Positions 27,601-35,820 of a stretch of 64,000 bases of DNA are shown here, piece by piece. Origin of the DNA: Olleya sediminilitoris (lineage in GTDB: Bacteria; Bacteroidota; Bacteroidia; Flavobacteriales; Flavobacteriaceae). The translations under genes were made by a program, and so were the position numbers. The stretch lies in contig NZ_JAEMEF010000008.1 in the NCBI RefSeq assembly GCF_016785945.1, positions 62,001 to 126,000 of the forward strand. Reading direction: 5' to 3'. Each line of letters starts with the position of its first letter. Within the stretch, counting starts at the first letter, position 1. The notes under the pieces are model-generated. The model searched no databases and was not told the origin of the DNA. It worked only from the letters and a program-made list of their open reading frames with translations.

Positions 27601-28095
27601 AGGATAATCTTGCTTTGAAGTCTGATAATCTGGTGGTAAATACACCCAAACACGACGTTTTCTGTTAAGTTGTGGGATTTGAAATGTTCCAGAAATAATG
27701 GATACGTTTTTTGAAGCAGTAGAAACATCTTTATTATCAAACATATGGCTCCAACCAGCTATTTTTACATGTATTGTGTCGTTAGACTCTGTAAACTTAT
27801 AGATACGATTATCTATTTTTTTACCTGTATTGGTACTTTCTGAAGTCTCCCAATTCCCTAAGGTAAACTTATATAAAATTCGTTGTTCCGTTTTAGGAAG
27901 TGTTATTTGATGCTTACCATTTACGAATTGTAATTGGTAGTCTTTGTGTCCGCCAGACCAACCTTCAAAATCTCCAGAAATAAATAGGGATGCGTATTTT
28001 GGTGTGTCTTCTGGAAGTGCTTCAACTATTATGGTTACCTGAGCAAAGGTGAATTGTACAAGTAAAAGCGATAGTATGTATATAATATTTTTCAT
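24619..28095 (-). CDS. Esterase (CE1-like) fused to GH31 alpha-glucosidase
   Basis: A 1158-residue exported two-enzyme fusion. The signal peptide (1-19, ending FTFAQ) has no lipobox. Residues 20-115 are a beta-sandwich (LFISGDFEGWSGG) like a CBM20/48-type starch-binding fold. Residues about 130-385 are an alpha/beta-hydrolase of the esterase-D/CE1 type: YMHDGQNIFD, nucleophile Ser265 in GSSMGG, and His364 in EGKHNEALW. Residues about 395-1158 are GH31: N-terminal domain, WALGNFSSRFGYHSQEEV, nucleophile Asp766 in WGDLGEPE and acid/base Asp834 in WSGDVNRTWGG. A C-terminal DUF5110-like beta domain (DDGATKNAFEKGSYE) ends it. Usually the two enzymes are separate proteins. The GH31 half should release glucose from maltodextrins. 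The esterase substrate is unknown. Confidence 0.9.
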   Translation of the reverse strand: MKNIIYILSLLLVQFTFAQVTIIVEALPEDTPKYASLFISGDFEGWSGGHKDYQLQFVNGKHQITLPKTEQRILYKFTLGNWETSESTNTGKKIDNRIYKFTESNDTIHVKIAGWSHMFDNKDVSTASKNVSIISGTFQIPQLNRKRRVWVYLPPDYQTSKQDYPVVYMHDGQNIFDAKTSGYGEWKVDETLDKLFKDNLKLIVVGVDNGESKRLDEYSPWTNAKYGGGEGEAYVNFIVNTLKPYIDSNYNTKKDRANTAIFGSSMGGLISHYAALKYPTVFGKVGVYSPAFWFAPEVHPFTKSHANIKDTKMYFLAGGKEGENAGYNEISQTVTDMNSIISILKDNGFPKKNIQSKVVSEGKHNEALWSNNFGEAITWLFEDAIQKREFISYEEKKGFFQINVNDGIFRIVRHAPKIIETTFISKGESFFEDSHAVISEGDIYYTISREDEQYVYIITDGIKVTIQKQPFNISYSYKGKEITTVKNGYQKTDDFETISFNLKPEEVLYGGGARALGMNRRGNRLELYNKAHYGYEDRSELMNYTMPIVVSSNKYLIHFDNAPIGFLDLDSKADNTLTYETISGRKTYQVIVGDSWLDLTKNYTKLTGTQPMPPRWALGNFSSRFGYHSQEEVTATVEKFREENIPLDAIIIDIFWFGKTIQGTMGNLAFDRDSFPNPKQMIKGLKDNNVKTVLVTEPFVLTTSNRWDEAVKADVLAKDSIGNPFTFDFYFGNTGLIDIYNPKGKKWFQNIYKDLADLGVSGVWGDLGEPEVHPKGLHHATGTADEVHNIYGHNWAESVQEMYTQNFPNTRPFILMRAGSSGSQRFGMIPWSGDVNRTWGGLQSQPEIALQMGLQGLAFMHSDLGGFAGNNLDDELYARWLQYGVFQPIYRPHAQEEVPAEPVFRSDKAKALAKESIELRYKLLPYNYNLVFENNQTGAPLMRALFFEEEDNKKLQTNASTYLWGNDFLVTPIVQSEQKGAKVYFPKNSNWFDFYTNKKVEGGQTLTVKTEENYIPTYVRGGAFIPTAKPMQSTAEYNGTNVDLHYYYDASVTNSKRTLYNDDGATKNAFEKGSYEILEFEAETTTKLLELEFEAETGANYKTTTKNIDVVIHNFPKAPKRIKSNGKKVDYNYNEATKTLRFNLQWETSKDLETQIKY

Positions 28096-28100
28096 TACGA

Positions 28101-28131
28101 TGGAGACCTCTCGACTGCGCTCGAGGTGACA
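28101..28131. repeat. Short palindromic intergenic repeat (dispersed-repeat type)
   Basis: In the 42-bp gap between two operon genes lies GGAGACCTCTCGACTGCG followed by CTCGAGGTGACA. CTCGA/TCGAG pair around a 6-nt loop. It is clearly more GC-rich than its surroundings. The reverse complement (TGTCACCTCGAGCGCAGTCG...) resembles a class of short repeats scattered between genes of many Bacteroidota. Another divergent member lies at 32400-32466. Confidence 0.55.
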
Positions 28132-28137
28132 TTTAAT

Positions 28138-30057
28138 TTATAATTTAGTAGATAATAACATACTTCCTCTTTCATTTAAGATAATTTCATCTTCCCAAAC
28201 AAAAGTTTCATTTGTTATTATGTTTTTTAATGTTTTGCCATGTAAACCAACTTCTTCAAAACGTTTTAAATCTAAACTAATTGGTTCGTTATTTTTATTA
28301 ATGATTAAAACAACAGTTTCGCCTTCAATAGCTCTAAATAAGAAATACGTTCCCATAAATGGTGCAAAATGGATGGTTTTCCCATTGTGTATAGCATCAC
28401 TAGATTTTCTGTAATTCAATACTTTTTTAAGAAATAACTGCATGTCTTTTTGCGCATCTGTTAAACCTTCACCTGAAAATGCATTAACAGCATCATCTTG
28501 CCAACCTCCAGGAAAATCGGTACGAATAAAACCATGATCGCCAGGTTTTTCAAAATCGTTCATTAAGATTTCTGTTCCGTAATACAATTGCGGAATTCTA
28601 GGTAAGGTTAATAGATAGCTTAAAGCCATTTTGGTATTTGGCACATCTCCTTTTAATTGTGTAAAAATGCGACTCATATCATGATTGTCTGGAAATACCA
28701 TAATATCTTTTGGTGAGGCGTAGGCAAAATCGTTTGCTAAACCTTCGTATATTTTCACCAATCCAGTATCCCATTTTTCGTCTTCGTTTAAAGCATCTAC
28801 CGTATTTTTTTGCATGGCAAAATCCATGGTCGACCTTAAATTAGAATCGTAACCATCTTTATTGTCATGCCCTTCTTGCCAATAGGCAATTAACAACGGA
28901 TTAGTACTCCATTCTTCTCCAACAATTGAAAAATTTGGGTATTCGCTCATAATCGCTCCTGCCCAATTAGCCATGAAATTTTTATCTGGATAAGGATAGG
29001 TGTCTTGACGAATTCCGCTAAGGTTTAATGTTTCTACCCACCAAATACTATTTTGTATAATATAGTTTGCCATAAACGGATTACGCTGATTTAAATCTGG
29101 CATTGTAGGTACAAACCAACCTTCTGCCATTTCTTTTTTATCGCGTTTAGAAGCATACAAATCTTGATTACTGGTACGTCTATGATTAGAATTATTTAAT
29201 GGTTTGTTATTTTCAAAGCTCTCTTGTTGGTTCACCCAATCTTTAAATGGTAAATCTTGCATCCACCAGTGTGCACTTCCGCAATGATTAGCTACTTGAT
29301 CCATGATTATACCAATACCTTTTTCTTTCGCTTTTGTAGCTAATTCTTGGTATTCTTCTAAGCTTCCGTAACGTGGATCTACTTGGTAAAAATCGGTCAT
29401 GGCGTAACCATGATACGAAGCTCTTTCCATATCATTAGTTAATAAAGGACACGACCAAATTTGAGTAAAACCCATATCCTCTATATAATCTAAATGCTGA
29501 ATAATGCCTCGTAAATCACCACCATGACGTGCATAATCGTCTTTTCTATTGATGGTTTTCTCCTTTAAACCTTCCTTTATATCATTAGAAGTATCGCCAT
29601 TTGCAAAACGATCTGGAGTGATTAGATAAATAGCATCTGTACTATCAAAACCTTGATAATCGGAAGCTTCTTTTACACGTCCTTTTACTTCGTAGGTTTG
29701 AACAAGCTCTTTTTCTTCATTAAATTTAAAATGAATATTGAATTGTCCTGCTTTCGCACTTTCTGAAATATTTAGATCTAAAAACAGATAATTAGGGCTG
29801 TCTGCTTTATGCACTTTTTCAATAGAAACTCCTGCATAATTTATACTAGGTATTGCTTCCGAAATATTAGCATGCTTCACCAATAATTGCACTTTTGTAT
29901 TATTAAAACCAGTCCACCAATGTGGAGGTTCTATACGCTCGATATCGTTTTTAACTTCGGTTACAACTTCAGAAGTTGTTGTTTTTTCAGTTTCCTTCTG
30001 ACAAGAAAAACTAACACTAATTAAAATTACTAATGCTAGTGGAATTAATTTTTTCAT
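28138..30057 (-). CDS. GH13 cyclomaltodextrinase/neopullulanase-type lipoprotein
   Basis: A SusA-like enzyme of 639 residues. The SPII signal has lipobox SFSC (Cys19). Residues 40-130 are an N-terminal cyclomaltodextrinase beta domain (PPHWWTGFNNTKVQLLVKH). The catalytic barrel (about 135-540) has DQVANH (253-258), nucleophile Asp352 in GIRQDTYPYP, acid/base Glu381 in IVGEEWST and Asp460 in FPDNHDMSR. A C-terminal beta domain follows. In Bacteroides SusA the role is to cut imported malto-oligosaccharides and cyclodextrins in the periplasm, and the same is inferred here. It sits 20 nt after the maltose phosphorylase gene in the operon. Confidence 0.92.
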   Translation of the reverse strand: MKKLIPLALVILISVSFSCQKETEKTTTSEVVTEVKNDIERIEPPHWWTGFNNTKVQLLVKHANISEAIPSINYAGVSIEKVHKADSPNYLFLDLNISESAKAGQFNIHFKFNEEKELVQTYEVKGRVKEASDYQGFDSTDAIYLITPDRFANGDTSNDIKEGLKEKTINRKDDYARHGGDLRGIIQHLDYIEDMGFTQIWSCPLLTNDMERASYHGYAMTDFYQVDPRYGSLEEYQELATKAKEKGIGIIMDQVANHCGSAHWWMQDLPFKDWVNQQESFENNKPLNNSNHRRTSNQDLYASKRDKKEMAEGWFVPTMPDLNQRNPFMANYIIQNSIWWVETLNLSGIRQDTYPYPDKNFMANWAGAIMSEYPNFSIVGEEWSTNPLLIAYWQEGHDNKDGYDSNLRSTMDFAMQKNTVDALNEDEKWDTGLVKIYEGLANDFAYASPKDIMVFPDNHDMSRIFTQLKGDVPNTKMALSYLLTLPRIPQLYYGTEILMNDFEKPGDHGFIRTDFPGGWQDDAVNAFSGEGLTDAQKDMQLFLKKVLNYRKSSDAIHNGKTIHFAPFMGTYFLFRAIEGETVVLIINKNNEPISLDLKRFEEVGLHGKTLKNIITNETFVWEDEIILNERGSMLLSTKL

Positions 30058-30077
30058 CCTAATTAGTGTGTTTAGTT

Positions 30078-32384
30078 TTAAATTTTCACCAAGTTATTTG
30101 GCGATACTGTTACTAAATTATCATTTACTTGAATGTTTAGGTCTGTATTTCCTTCTAACTCGAAAGTCGTTTCCGATTGTGATACATTCACTTTTAAAAT
30201 TTGATCTCTAAAGTTTACTTTAAATGAATACGCTTCCCATTCTTTAGGAATACGAGGTTCAAAATGTAGCGTATCGTTTTTAACACGCATACCACCAAAA
30301 CCTTCTACAATACTCATCCATGTTCCAGCCATACTGGTAATATGTAAACCTTCTTCTACCTCTTTATTATAATCGTCTAAATCTAAACGAGACGTACGTA
30401 AATAGAACGTATACGCTTGCTCCATTTGGTCTAATTTAGCAGCTTGAATACTGTGTACACAAGGTGACAGCGAACTTTCATGTACTGTAAATGGTTCATA
30501 AAAATCGAAATGACGTTTTAATTCTTCGGTTGAAAATTGATCTTCAAAGAAGTAAAAACCTTGTAATGTATCTGCTTGTTTGATGTATGGCGAACGTAAA
30601 ATACGATCCCAACTCCACTTTTGGTTTATTGGTCTATCTTGATTTGGTAAATCTGCAACCGTAATTAATTCTTTATCTAAAAAGCCATCCTGTTGTAGGT
30701 ATACTTGATGTTTTTCCGAATAAGGGAAAAACATGTTATCTGCTACTTTTTTCCAAGCTTCTAGTTCGCTATCTGTAATTTTTGTTTTACCAGAAATACG
30801 CAAATAATCGTCGTTATAACCTTCTTTTACTTTTTCTATTTGCTCTAAAGCATAATCGATACACCATTTAGCTAAATAGTTGGTATAAAAGTTATTATTG
30901 ATGTTATTTTCATATTCATTAGGACCAGTAACACCTAAAATAACATACTTGTTTTTATCTGTAGAAAAAGTAGCACGTTGTTGCCAGAATCTAGCAATAC
31001 CAATAAGAACTTCTAATCCCATTTCTGGAATATAGCTGTAATCTCCTGTATAACGATAGTAGTTAAAAATGGCAAATGCGATAGCTCCATTTCTGTGAAT
31101 TTCTTCAAAGGTAATTTCCCATTCGTTATGGCATTCTTCACCATTCATGGTTACCATTGGATACAATGCTGCGCCATTATTAAAACCTAATTTCTCTGCA
31201 TTTTCAATCGCTTTTTCTAAATGATTATAACGATATTGCAGTAAGCTTCTTGCTACTTTTTGATCTTTGGTAGCCATATAAAAAGGAATGCAATACGCTT
31301 CGGTATCCCAATAGGTACTACCACCATACTTTTCTCCTGTAAATCCTTTTGGTCCAATATTTAAAGTAGAATCTTTTCCTAAGTAGGTTTGATTTAATTG
31401 AAAAATATTAAAACGAATACCTTGTTGTGCTTTTACGTCACCATCGATAGTGATATCAGACATTTCCCAAATTTTGGACCAAGCCTCTTTTTGCTTATTT
31501 AAAAGTGCATGGAATCCTAAATTGGAAGCAGTATTTAATGTTTTTTTGGCTGCTGCTATCAATTGATTTTCATCATGATTTCTATCTACTGCATAACCAC
31601 CAAACTTTTGGATGCTTGCAGTTTCACCTGAATTCACAGAAACTGTATACGTAAATGAAATAGCATTTGCTTGTTTATCTATTTCTGGTGTTTGCTCTTG
31701 TTTTGTATTATTTACAAAAACTGAAGACTGCATAAATGTACAAGTATGAAAACCAGTTTTCATTGTTTTTGCTTCAATAAATGCTTGCTCGTTTTCTGTA
31801 CTTACGTTTAAAGTATCCCAAAATTGGTCGTCCCAATTGGTATCTTCATTTGTAATACCTGAATCTAAATACGGTTGAAACTTAATTGTTGCTTCTCCAT
31901 TTAAAGGAGTTACTTGGTAATTTATAGCTCCAACTTCATCTAAATCTAGACTTAAAAAACGAAGTACTTTCACTTCAATTTCTAATTTATTTTGAAGCGT
32001 TGCAGTAAACGATCTCGATAACCAACCTTCTTGCATGTTAAGCTCTCTTCTAAAATTAGAAACCGAAACACAGGTGTTTAAATCTAGTTGTTCTCCATTA
32101 ATTTCTACATTAATACCTATCCAATTTGGTGCATTTAATACTTTAGCAAAATACTCTGGATAACCATTTTTCCACCAACCAACTCTGGTTTTGTCAGGAT
32201 AATAAACGCCTGCAATGTAGCTTCCTTGAAAGGTTGGACCTGTGTATTGTTCTTCAAAATTAGCACGTTGACCCATTGCACCATTTCCGATGCTGAATAA
32301 ACTTTCTGAGGATTTTACGCGATCTGCATCAAACCCTTCTTCAATTATAGACCAACTGTCTGGTTGTATATAATCTTGATTCAT
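30078..32384 (-). CDS. GH65 family maltose phosphorylase
   Basis: Cytoplasmic phosphorylase (no signal peptide), 768 residues, the usual GH65 length. It converts maltose plus phosphate to glucose and beta-glucose-1-phosphate. Family motifs: start WSIIEEGFDADRVKSSESLFSIGNGAMG-like region (11-38), WDTEAYCIPFY (359-369), HNEWEITFEEIHRNGA (419-434), and the catalytic acid Glu490 in VTGPNEYENN. The C-terminal segment SMAGTWMSIVEGFGGMR is also typical. The neighbour beta-phosphoglucomutase uses exactly the product of this reaction, which favours maltose phosphorylase over kojibiose or trehalose phosphorylase. An 88-bp gap containing a repeat separates it from pgmB. Confidence 0.88.
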   Translation of the reverse strand: MNQDYIQPDSWSIIEEGFDADRVKSSESLFSIGNGAMGQRANFEEQYTGPTFQGSYIAGVYYPDKTRVGWWKNGYPEYFAKVLNAPNWIGINVEINGEQLDLNTCVSVSNFRRELNMQEGWLSRSFTATLQNKLEIEVKVLRFLSLDLDEVGAINYQVTPLNGEATIKFQPYLDSGITNEDTNWDDQFWDTLNVSTENEQAFIEAKTMKTGFHTCTFMQSSVFVNNTKQEQTPEIDKQANAISFTYTVSVNSGETASIQKFGGYAVDRNHDENQLIAAAKKTLNTASNLGFHALLNKQKEAWSKIWEMSDITIDGDVKAQQGIRFNIFQLNQTYLGKDSTLNIGPKGFTGEKYGGSTYWDTEAYCIPFYMATKDQKVARSLLQYRYNHLEKAIENAEKLGFNNGAALYPMVTMNGEECHNEWEITFEEIHRNGAIAFAIFNYYRYTGDYSYIPEMGLEVLIGIARFWQQRATFSTDKNKYVILGVTGPNEYENNINNNFYTNYLAKWCIDYALEQIEKVKEGYNDDYLRISGKTKITDSELEAWKKVADNMFFPYSEKHQVYLQQDGFLDKELITVADLPNQDRPINQKWSWDRILRSPYIKQADTLQGFYFFEDQFSTEELKRHFDFYEPFTVHESSLSPCVHSIQAAKLDQMEQAYTFYLRTSRLDLDDYNKEVEEGLHITSMAGTWMSIVEGFGGMRVKNDTLHFEPRIPKEWEAYSFKVNFRDQILKVNVSQSETTFELEGNTDLNIQVNDNLVTVSPNNLVKI

Positions 32385-32399
32385 TTTTTATATTTATTT

Positions 32400-32466
32400 G
32401 TCATTGCTAAGCATAAAATGAAGAGATACGCTTTGGATGAGATTTCTTCACTATGTTGAGAATGAC
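32400..32466. repeat. Short intergenic repeat with terminal inverted repeats
   Basis: A 67-nt element starting GTCATT (32400-32405) and ending AATGAC (32461-32466). Inside, TGAAGAGAT (32419-32427) pairs with ATTTCTTCA (32442-32450) at 8 of 9 positions. The right end (GAGATTTCTTCACTATGTTG then AGAATGAC) belongs to the same class of dispersed Bacteroidota intergenic repeats as 28101-28131. It lies within the operon, between pgmB and the GH65 gene. Confidence 0.5.
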
Positions 32467-32472
32467 GTTGTT

Positions 32473-33129
32473 TTATCTGTTTATTAATTCTTGAATGAAG
32501 CTATTTTCAATTTCGGTGAAATCTGAAAAAATATAATCTGCTTCATGTAATACCTCTTTTTCTCCTATACCAATAGATATCATATTTGCAGTATTTGCAG
32601 CTTGAACACCAGCTACAGAATCTTCAAAAACAATACAATCTTCTGGTTTCATGTTTAAATGCTTTGCTGCAATTAAAAATACTTCTGGATCTGGTTTTGC
32701 TTTACTAACATCGTTACCATCAACAATAGCATTAAACTTTGAAAGCAAATTGACTTTCTCTAAAATTGGTCGTGCATTTTTACTTGCAGAACCTAAAGAA
32801 ATTGGCTGTTGGTTTTCTATTAAATAATCTAAAGTTTTTGGTACATCAGGTAAAATTTCTTCATCTGTCATTTTTGCAATGAAGCTTAGATACTCTTCAT
32901 TTTTTTTACCCATTAAAGATGTAAATAGTTCCTCTGAAATGGTTTTATTTCCCCAATCCAGTATTTTTTCTAATGATTTTACACGACTTACACCTTTAAG
33001 TTGTTCGTTTTGCTCGTGTGTAAAATCTATATCTATACTTTTTGCAAGGTTTTTCCATGCTAAAAAGTGATATTTTGCAGTGTCAACAATGACACCATCT
33101 AAATCGAATATGAATCCTTTTTTATTCAT
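32473..33129 (-). CDS. pgmB: Beta-phosphoglucomutase
   Basis: Cytoplasmic HAD-family enzyme, 218 residues, that turns beta-glucose-1-phosphate into glucose-6-phosphate. Motif 1 is FDLDGVIVDT with nucleophile Asp9 and acid/base Asp11. The cap region holds LKGVSRVKSLEKIL, typical of beta-PGM substrate recognition. Motif 2 is SLGSASKNA, the Lys is in VSKAKPDPEVFL, and motif 4 is FEDSVAGVQAA. It follows the transporter gene by 3 nt and precedes maltose phosphorylase, whose product it consumes. Confidence 0.95.
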   Translation of the reverse strand: MNKKGFIFDLDGVIVDTAKYHFLAWKNLAKSIDIDFTHEQNEQLKGVSRVKSLEKILDWGNKTISEELFTSLMGKKNEEYLSFIAKMTDEEILPDVPKTLDYLIENQQPISLGSASKNARPILEKVNLLSKFNAIVDGNDVSKAKPDPEVFLIAAKHLNMKPEDCIVFEDSVAGVQAANTANMISIGIGEKEVLHEADYIFSDFTEIENSFIQELINR

Positions 33130-33132
33130 TTT

Positions 33133-34506
33133 TTAAATTTCTTCAGCTTGATAAGTAATTGCGTTTTTATTTGTGATTAATAAGTTGCAAAGTCCTGCAA
33201 TTATTAAACTTATTCCTGCAACTGTCATTGCATTTATAGCTTCGTCGCCTAATAAACTAGAGACAAAGTTGATTCCGCCTAAGGCAGCAATAATTTGTGG
33301 GATTACTATAAACATGTTGAATATTCCCATAATAACTCCCATTTTTTTAGGATCTACAGAACTAGATAACATGGCGTAAGGCATTGATAAAATACTTCCC
33401 CAAGCAAAGCCTATTAATACAAAGCAATACTTAAGATGTTCTGGCGAAGCATAATTCATTGCCAGGAAACCAACACCTCCTAAAATTAGAGATCCCATAT
33501 GTACTAACTTACGGTTGATGCGTCTTTTAGAAGTATACAGTACTAATAGTAATGCAAAAGCCATTGATGATAAACCGTAAATTCCCATCGCAGAACCTAC
33601 TAAATTTGATGATTTTTGAAAGGCTGTGTTTTGTGTATCAAACGCTGCTTTTTGTACTGTGTCTGCCATATCAAAAGCACTTTCTATTGGAGCTGGTGTG
33701 CTAAAAACATGCTCTGTAAGTGCTGGATTTGCTAAACTCCACATGGTAAAAAAGGCAAACCAAGAAAAGAATTGGATGACTCCTAATTTTTTCATGGTTA
33801 ATGGCATGTTACCAATATTGTTTAAAATGTCTGGAATGAAGTTATTCTTTTTAGCTTTTTCACGTTCGAACTCTTCCATGTCTTCTGGAGGATATTCGGT
33901 TGTTGTAAATACTGTATAAAGAATACTTAGTAAAAATACGAAGGCACCAATGGCGAATGCAATTTTTACAGAGTCTGGTATCACACCAGAATCTGCAGCA
34001 TCACTAACTCCAAATTGAGACACCATCCAAGGTAAATTACTAGCGACCCAAGTACCTATACCAATAATTAGCGTTTGAACTACAAAACCATACGAGCGTT
34101 GAGATTCGGGAAGTTTGTCTGCAACAAGTGCTCTAAATGGCTCCATAGATACATTAATGGAAGCATCCAAAATCCATAAAAATCCTGCTGCGACCCAAAG
34201 TGCTGGAGAATAGGGCACAAAAAATAGTGCTAGAGAACTTAAGATAGCTCCTACTAAAAAATAAGGACGTCGTCGTCCCCATTTTACACTCCAAGTACGA
34301 TCACTCATGTAACCAATAATGGGTTGGACTAGTAAACCTGTTAAAGGTGCTGCTATCCAAAGTAATGGGATTTCGTCTTTACTTGCTCCTAATGTTTGAA
34401 ATATTCGAGACATGAAGCCTCCTTGTAGTGCAAAACCAAATTGAATTCCTAAGAAACCAAAACTCATGTTCCAGATTTCCCAAAAGCCAAGGGTACGCTT
34501 TTTCAT
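33133..34506 (-). CDS. MFS transporter (GPH/SLC45-like), probable maltose/maltodextrin importer
   Basis: Inner-membrane transporter of 457 residues and about 12 helices. It starts FWEIWNMSFGFLGIQFGFALQ. Family features are LWIAAPLTGLLVQPIIGYMSDRTWS (helix 2-3 loop), the charged WGRRRPYF motif, and FRALVADKLPESQR after helix 4. This is the pattern of SLC45/sucrose-maltose symporters found in maltose loci of flavobacteria. A longer hydrophilic loop (about residues 265-300) precedes helix 8. It is the first gene of the leftward operon, with a promoter-like region at 34532-34560, and is followed after 3 nt by pgmB. It should bring maltose into the cytoplasm for phosphorolysis. Confidence 0.85.
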   Translation of the reverse strand: MKKRTLGFWEIWNMSFGFLGIQFGFALQGGFMSRIFQTLGASKDEIPLLWIAAPLTGLLVQPIIGYMSDRTWSVKWGRRRPYFLVGAILSSLALFFVPYSPALWVAAGFLWILDASINVSMEPFRALVADKLPESQRSYGFVVQTLIIGIGTWVASNLPWMVSQFGVSDAADSGVIPDSVKIAFAIGAFVFLLSILYTVFTTTEYPPEDMEEFEREKAKKNNFIPDILNNIGNMPLTMKKLGVIQFFSWFAFFTMWSLANPALTEHVFSTPAPIESAFDMADTVQKAAFDTQNTAFQKSSNLVGSAMGIYGLSSMAFALLLVLYTSKRRINRKLVHMGSLILGGVGFLAMNYASPEHLKYCFVLIGFAWGSILSMPYAMLSSSVDPKKMGVIMGIFNMFIVIPQIIAALGGINFVSSLLGDEAINAMTVAGISLIIAGLCNLLITNKNAITYQAEEI

Positions 34507-34531
34507 AAATAGTAAGTTTAAATTATTACTA

Positions 34532-34560
34532 TTTTGACAAGCTTATACTTATCAAAACTA
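34532..34560 (-). promoter_or_regulatory. Promoter/operator of the leftward alpha-glucan operon
   Basis: TTTTGACAAG (34532-34541) and CTTATCAAAA (34548-34557) form an inverted repeat matching at 9 of 10 positions with a 6-bp spacer. The right arm overlaps TAGTTTTG on the minus strand (34553-34560), which fits the -7 consensus TAnnTTTG. This would start transcription about 40 nt upstream of the transporter ATG (34506). The dyad may be an operator or a leader hairpin. Confidence 0.45.
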
Positions 34561-34568
34561 TATTACCT

Positions 34569-34585
34569 GAGAAGTAAAAATATAT
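34569..34585. repeat. 17-bp repeat, copy 1 (upstream of leftward operon)
   Basis: GAGAAGTAAAAATATAT, identical to 35895-35911 on the other side of the LacI gene. Both copies lie in the control regions of the two arms of the alpha-glucan locus. It may be a shared regulatory site or a relic of duplication. Confidence 0.5.
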
Positions 34586-34637
34586 GTTTTGAATGTCGTA
34601 AAGATATAAAAGATTTTAATTGAGCAATGTTAAATTT

Positions 34638-35678
34638 TTATTTTGTGGAGTCACGCTCAATTAATTCGGTTTCAATAACTACGGTTTCGTAGATATCTTC
34701 TTCGTCTTCTCTTTCTAAATTATTTATCAATAATTCAGCTGCTTTTTCGCCTATTTTTTTACCATGTTGACTGACTGTAGTTAAAGCAGGTACTGCATGT
34801 TTAGATAAAACACCATCTGTAAAACCAACAATTTGCAAATCGTCTGGAATTGTTAATCCTAACTTTCTAGCAACCTTCATTGTTGTAATAGCATACAGCT
34901 CGTTTACAGCAAAAACACCGTCAATTTTTTTATTATTTTTAAATAAGTTTTCAATTTCTACTTCTAAAGAATCTAAATGATCTTCGGATAATAATTGATC
35001 ATGAACTTTTAATATTAAACTTGCTTTTGGATGTATTTTATGATCTTCTAAAGCTTCTAAATACCCTTGAGTCCTTAATTTTCCTACACTAACATAATCT
35101 TTAGTAGTTACAATTGCTATGTTTTTACAACCACAAGCAATTAATTTATTGACTGCTAATTTTGCACCTTCAGAGTCATCAACTATTACTTTATCGCATT
35201 TAATATCGTTAACCACACGATCAAACATTACAATTGGCATTCCTTGATTAATAGTTTCAGTAAAATGATGAAAGTCTTGCTGCTGTTGGGTTTCTTTTGC
35301 AATAGACAATATAAAACCATCTATACTTCCGTTGGCTAACATTTCCATATTTATAACCTCTTTAGCAAAAGACTCGTTTGATAATCCAACAATAACATTA
35401 TACCCTCTTTGATTGGCTACAGCCTCTATACCACTAATGACCTTGGAGAAAAAGTGATGCACAATTTCTGGTATTATAATACCTATAGTTTTTGTCTTCC
35501 TATTTTTTAAACTCAGTGCAATATTATTTGGTCTGTAATTATATAGCTTAGCAAAAGCCTGAACTTTTTGACGTGTATCTTCACTAATTTCGATACTATT
35601 TCTTAAGGCTTTAGATACTGTTGAAATAGACACATCTAACTCTCTTGCTATTTGTTTTAGGGTTACTTTTTTTTTCAT
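34638..35678 (-). CDS. LacI family transcriptional regulator of the alpha-glucan locus
   Basis: DNA-binding regulator of 346 residues. The start at 35678 (MKKKVTLKQIARELDVS) places the helix-turn-helix at the very N-terminus as in all LacI proteins. An ATG at 35699 would add seven residues. HTH residues are VTLKQIARELDVSISTVSKAL, and the hinge helix is NNIALSLKNRK. The sugar-binding domain (about 60-335) has IGIIIPEIVHHFFSKVISGIE and the EDDIYETVVIETELIERDS-like end. It is placed between the two divergent arms of the locus, and a perfect LacI-type palindrome (35821-35836) lies in the susC control region. The likely effector is maltose or a maltodextrin. Confidence 0.93.
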   Translation of the reverse strand: MKKKVTLKQIARELDVSISTVSKALRNSIEISEDTRQKVQAFAKLYNYRPNNIALSLKNRKTKTIGIIIPEIVHHFFSKVISGIEAVANQRGYNVIVGLSNESFAKEVINMEMLANGSIDGFILSIAKETQQQQDFHHFTETINQGMPIVMFDRVVNDIKCDKVIVDDSEGAKLAVNKLIACGCKNIAIVTTKDYVSVGKLRTQGYLEALEDHKIHPKASLILKVHDQLLSEDHLDSLEVEIENLFKNNKKIDGVFAVNELYAITTMKVARKLGLTIPDDLQIVGFTDGVLSKHAVPALTTVSQHGKKIGEKAAELLINNLEREDEEDIYETVVIETELIERDSTK

Positions 35679-35820
35679 AAAATTTAAACTGAATGACAAT
35701 GTTGTAGATTAATAAAAATAATGACGTAAAGTTATTAGTTTAATTAAAACGAAAGTCACAAAGTGATGATTATTCATTATTTGGAGGTGATTTTTCTTAA
35801 AATCGCAAAAAGTTGTCAAC

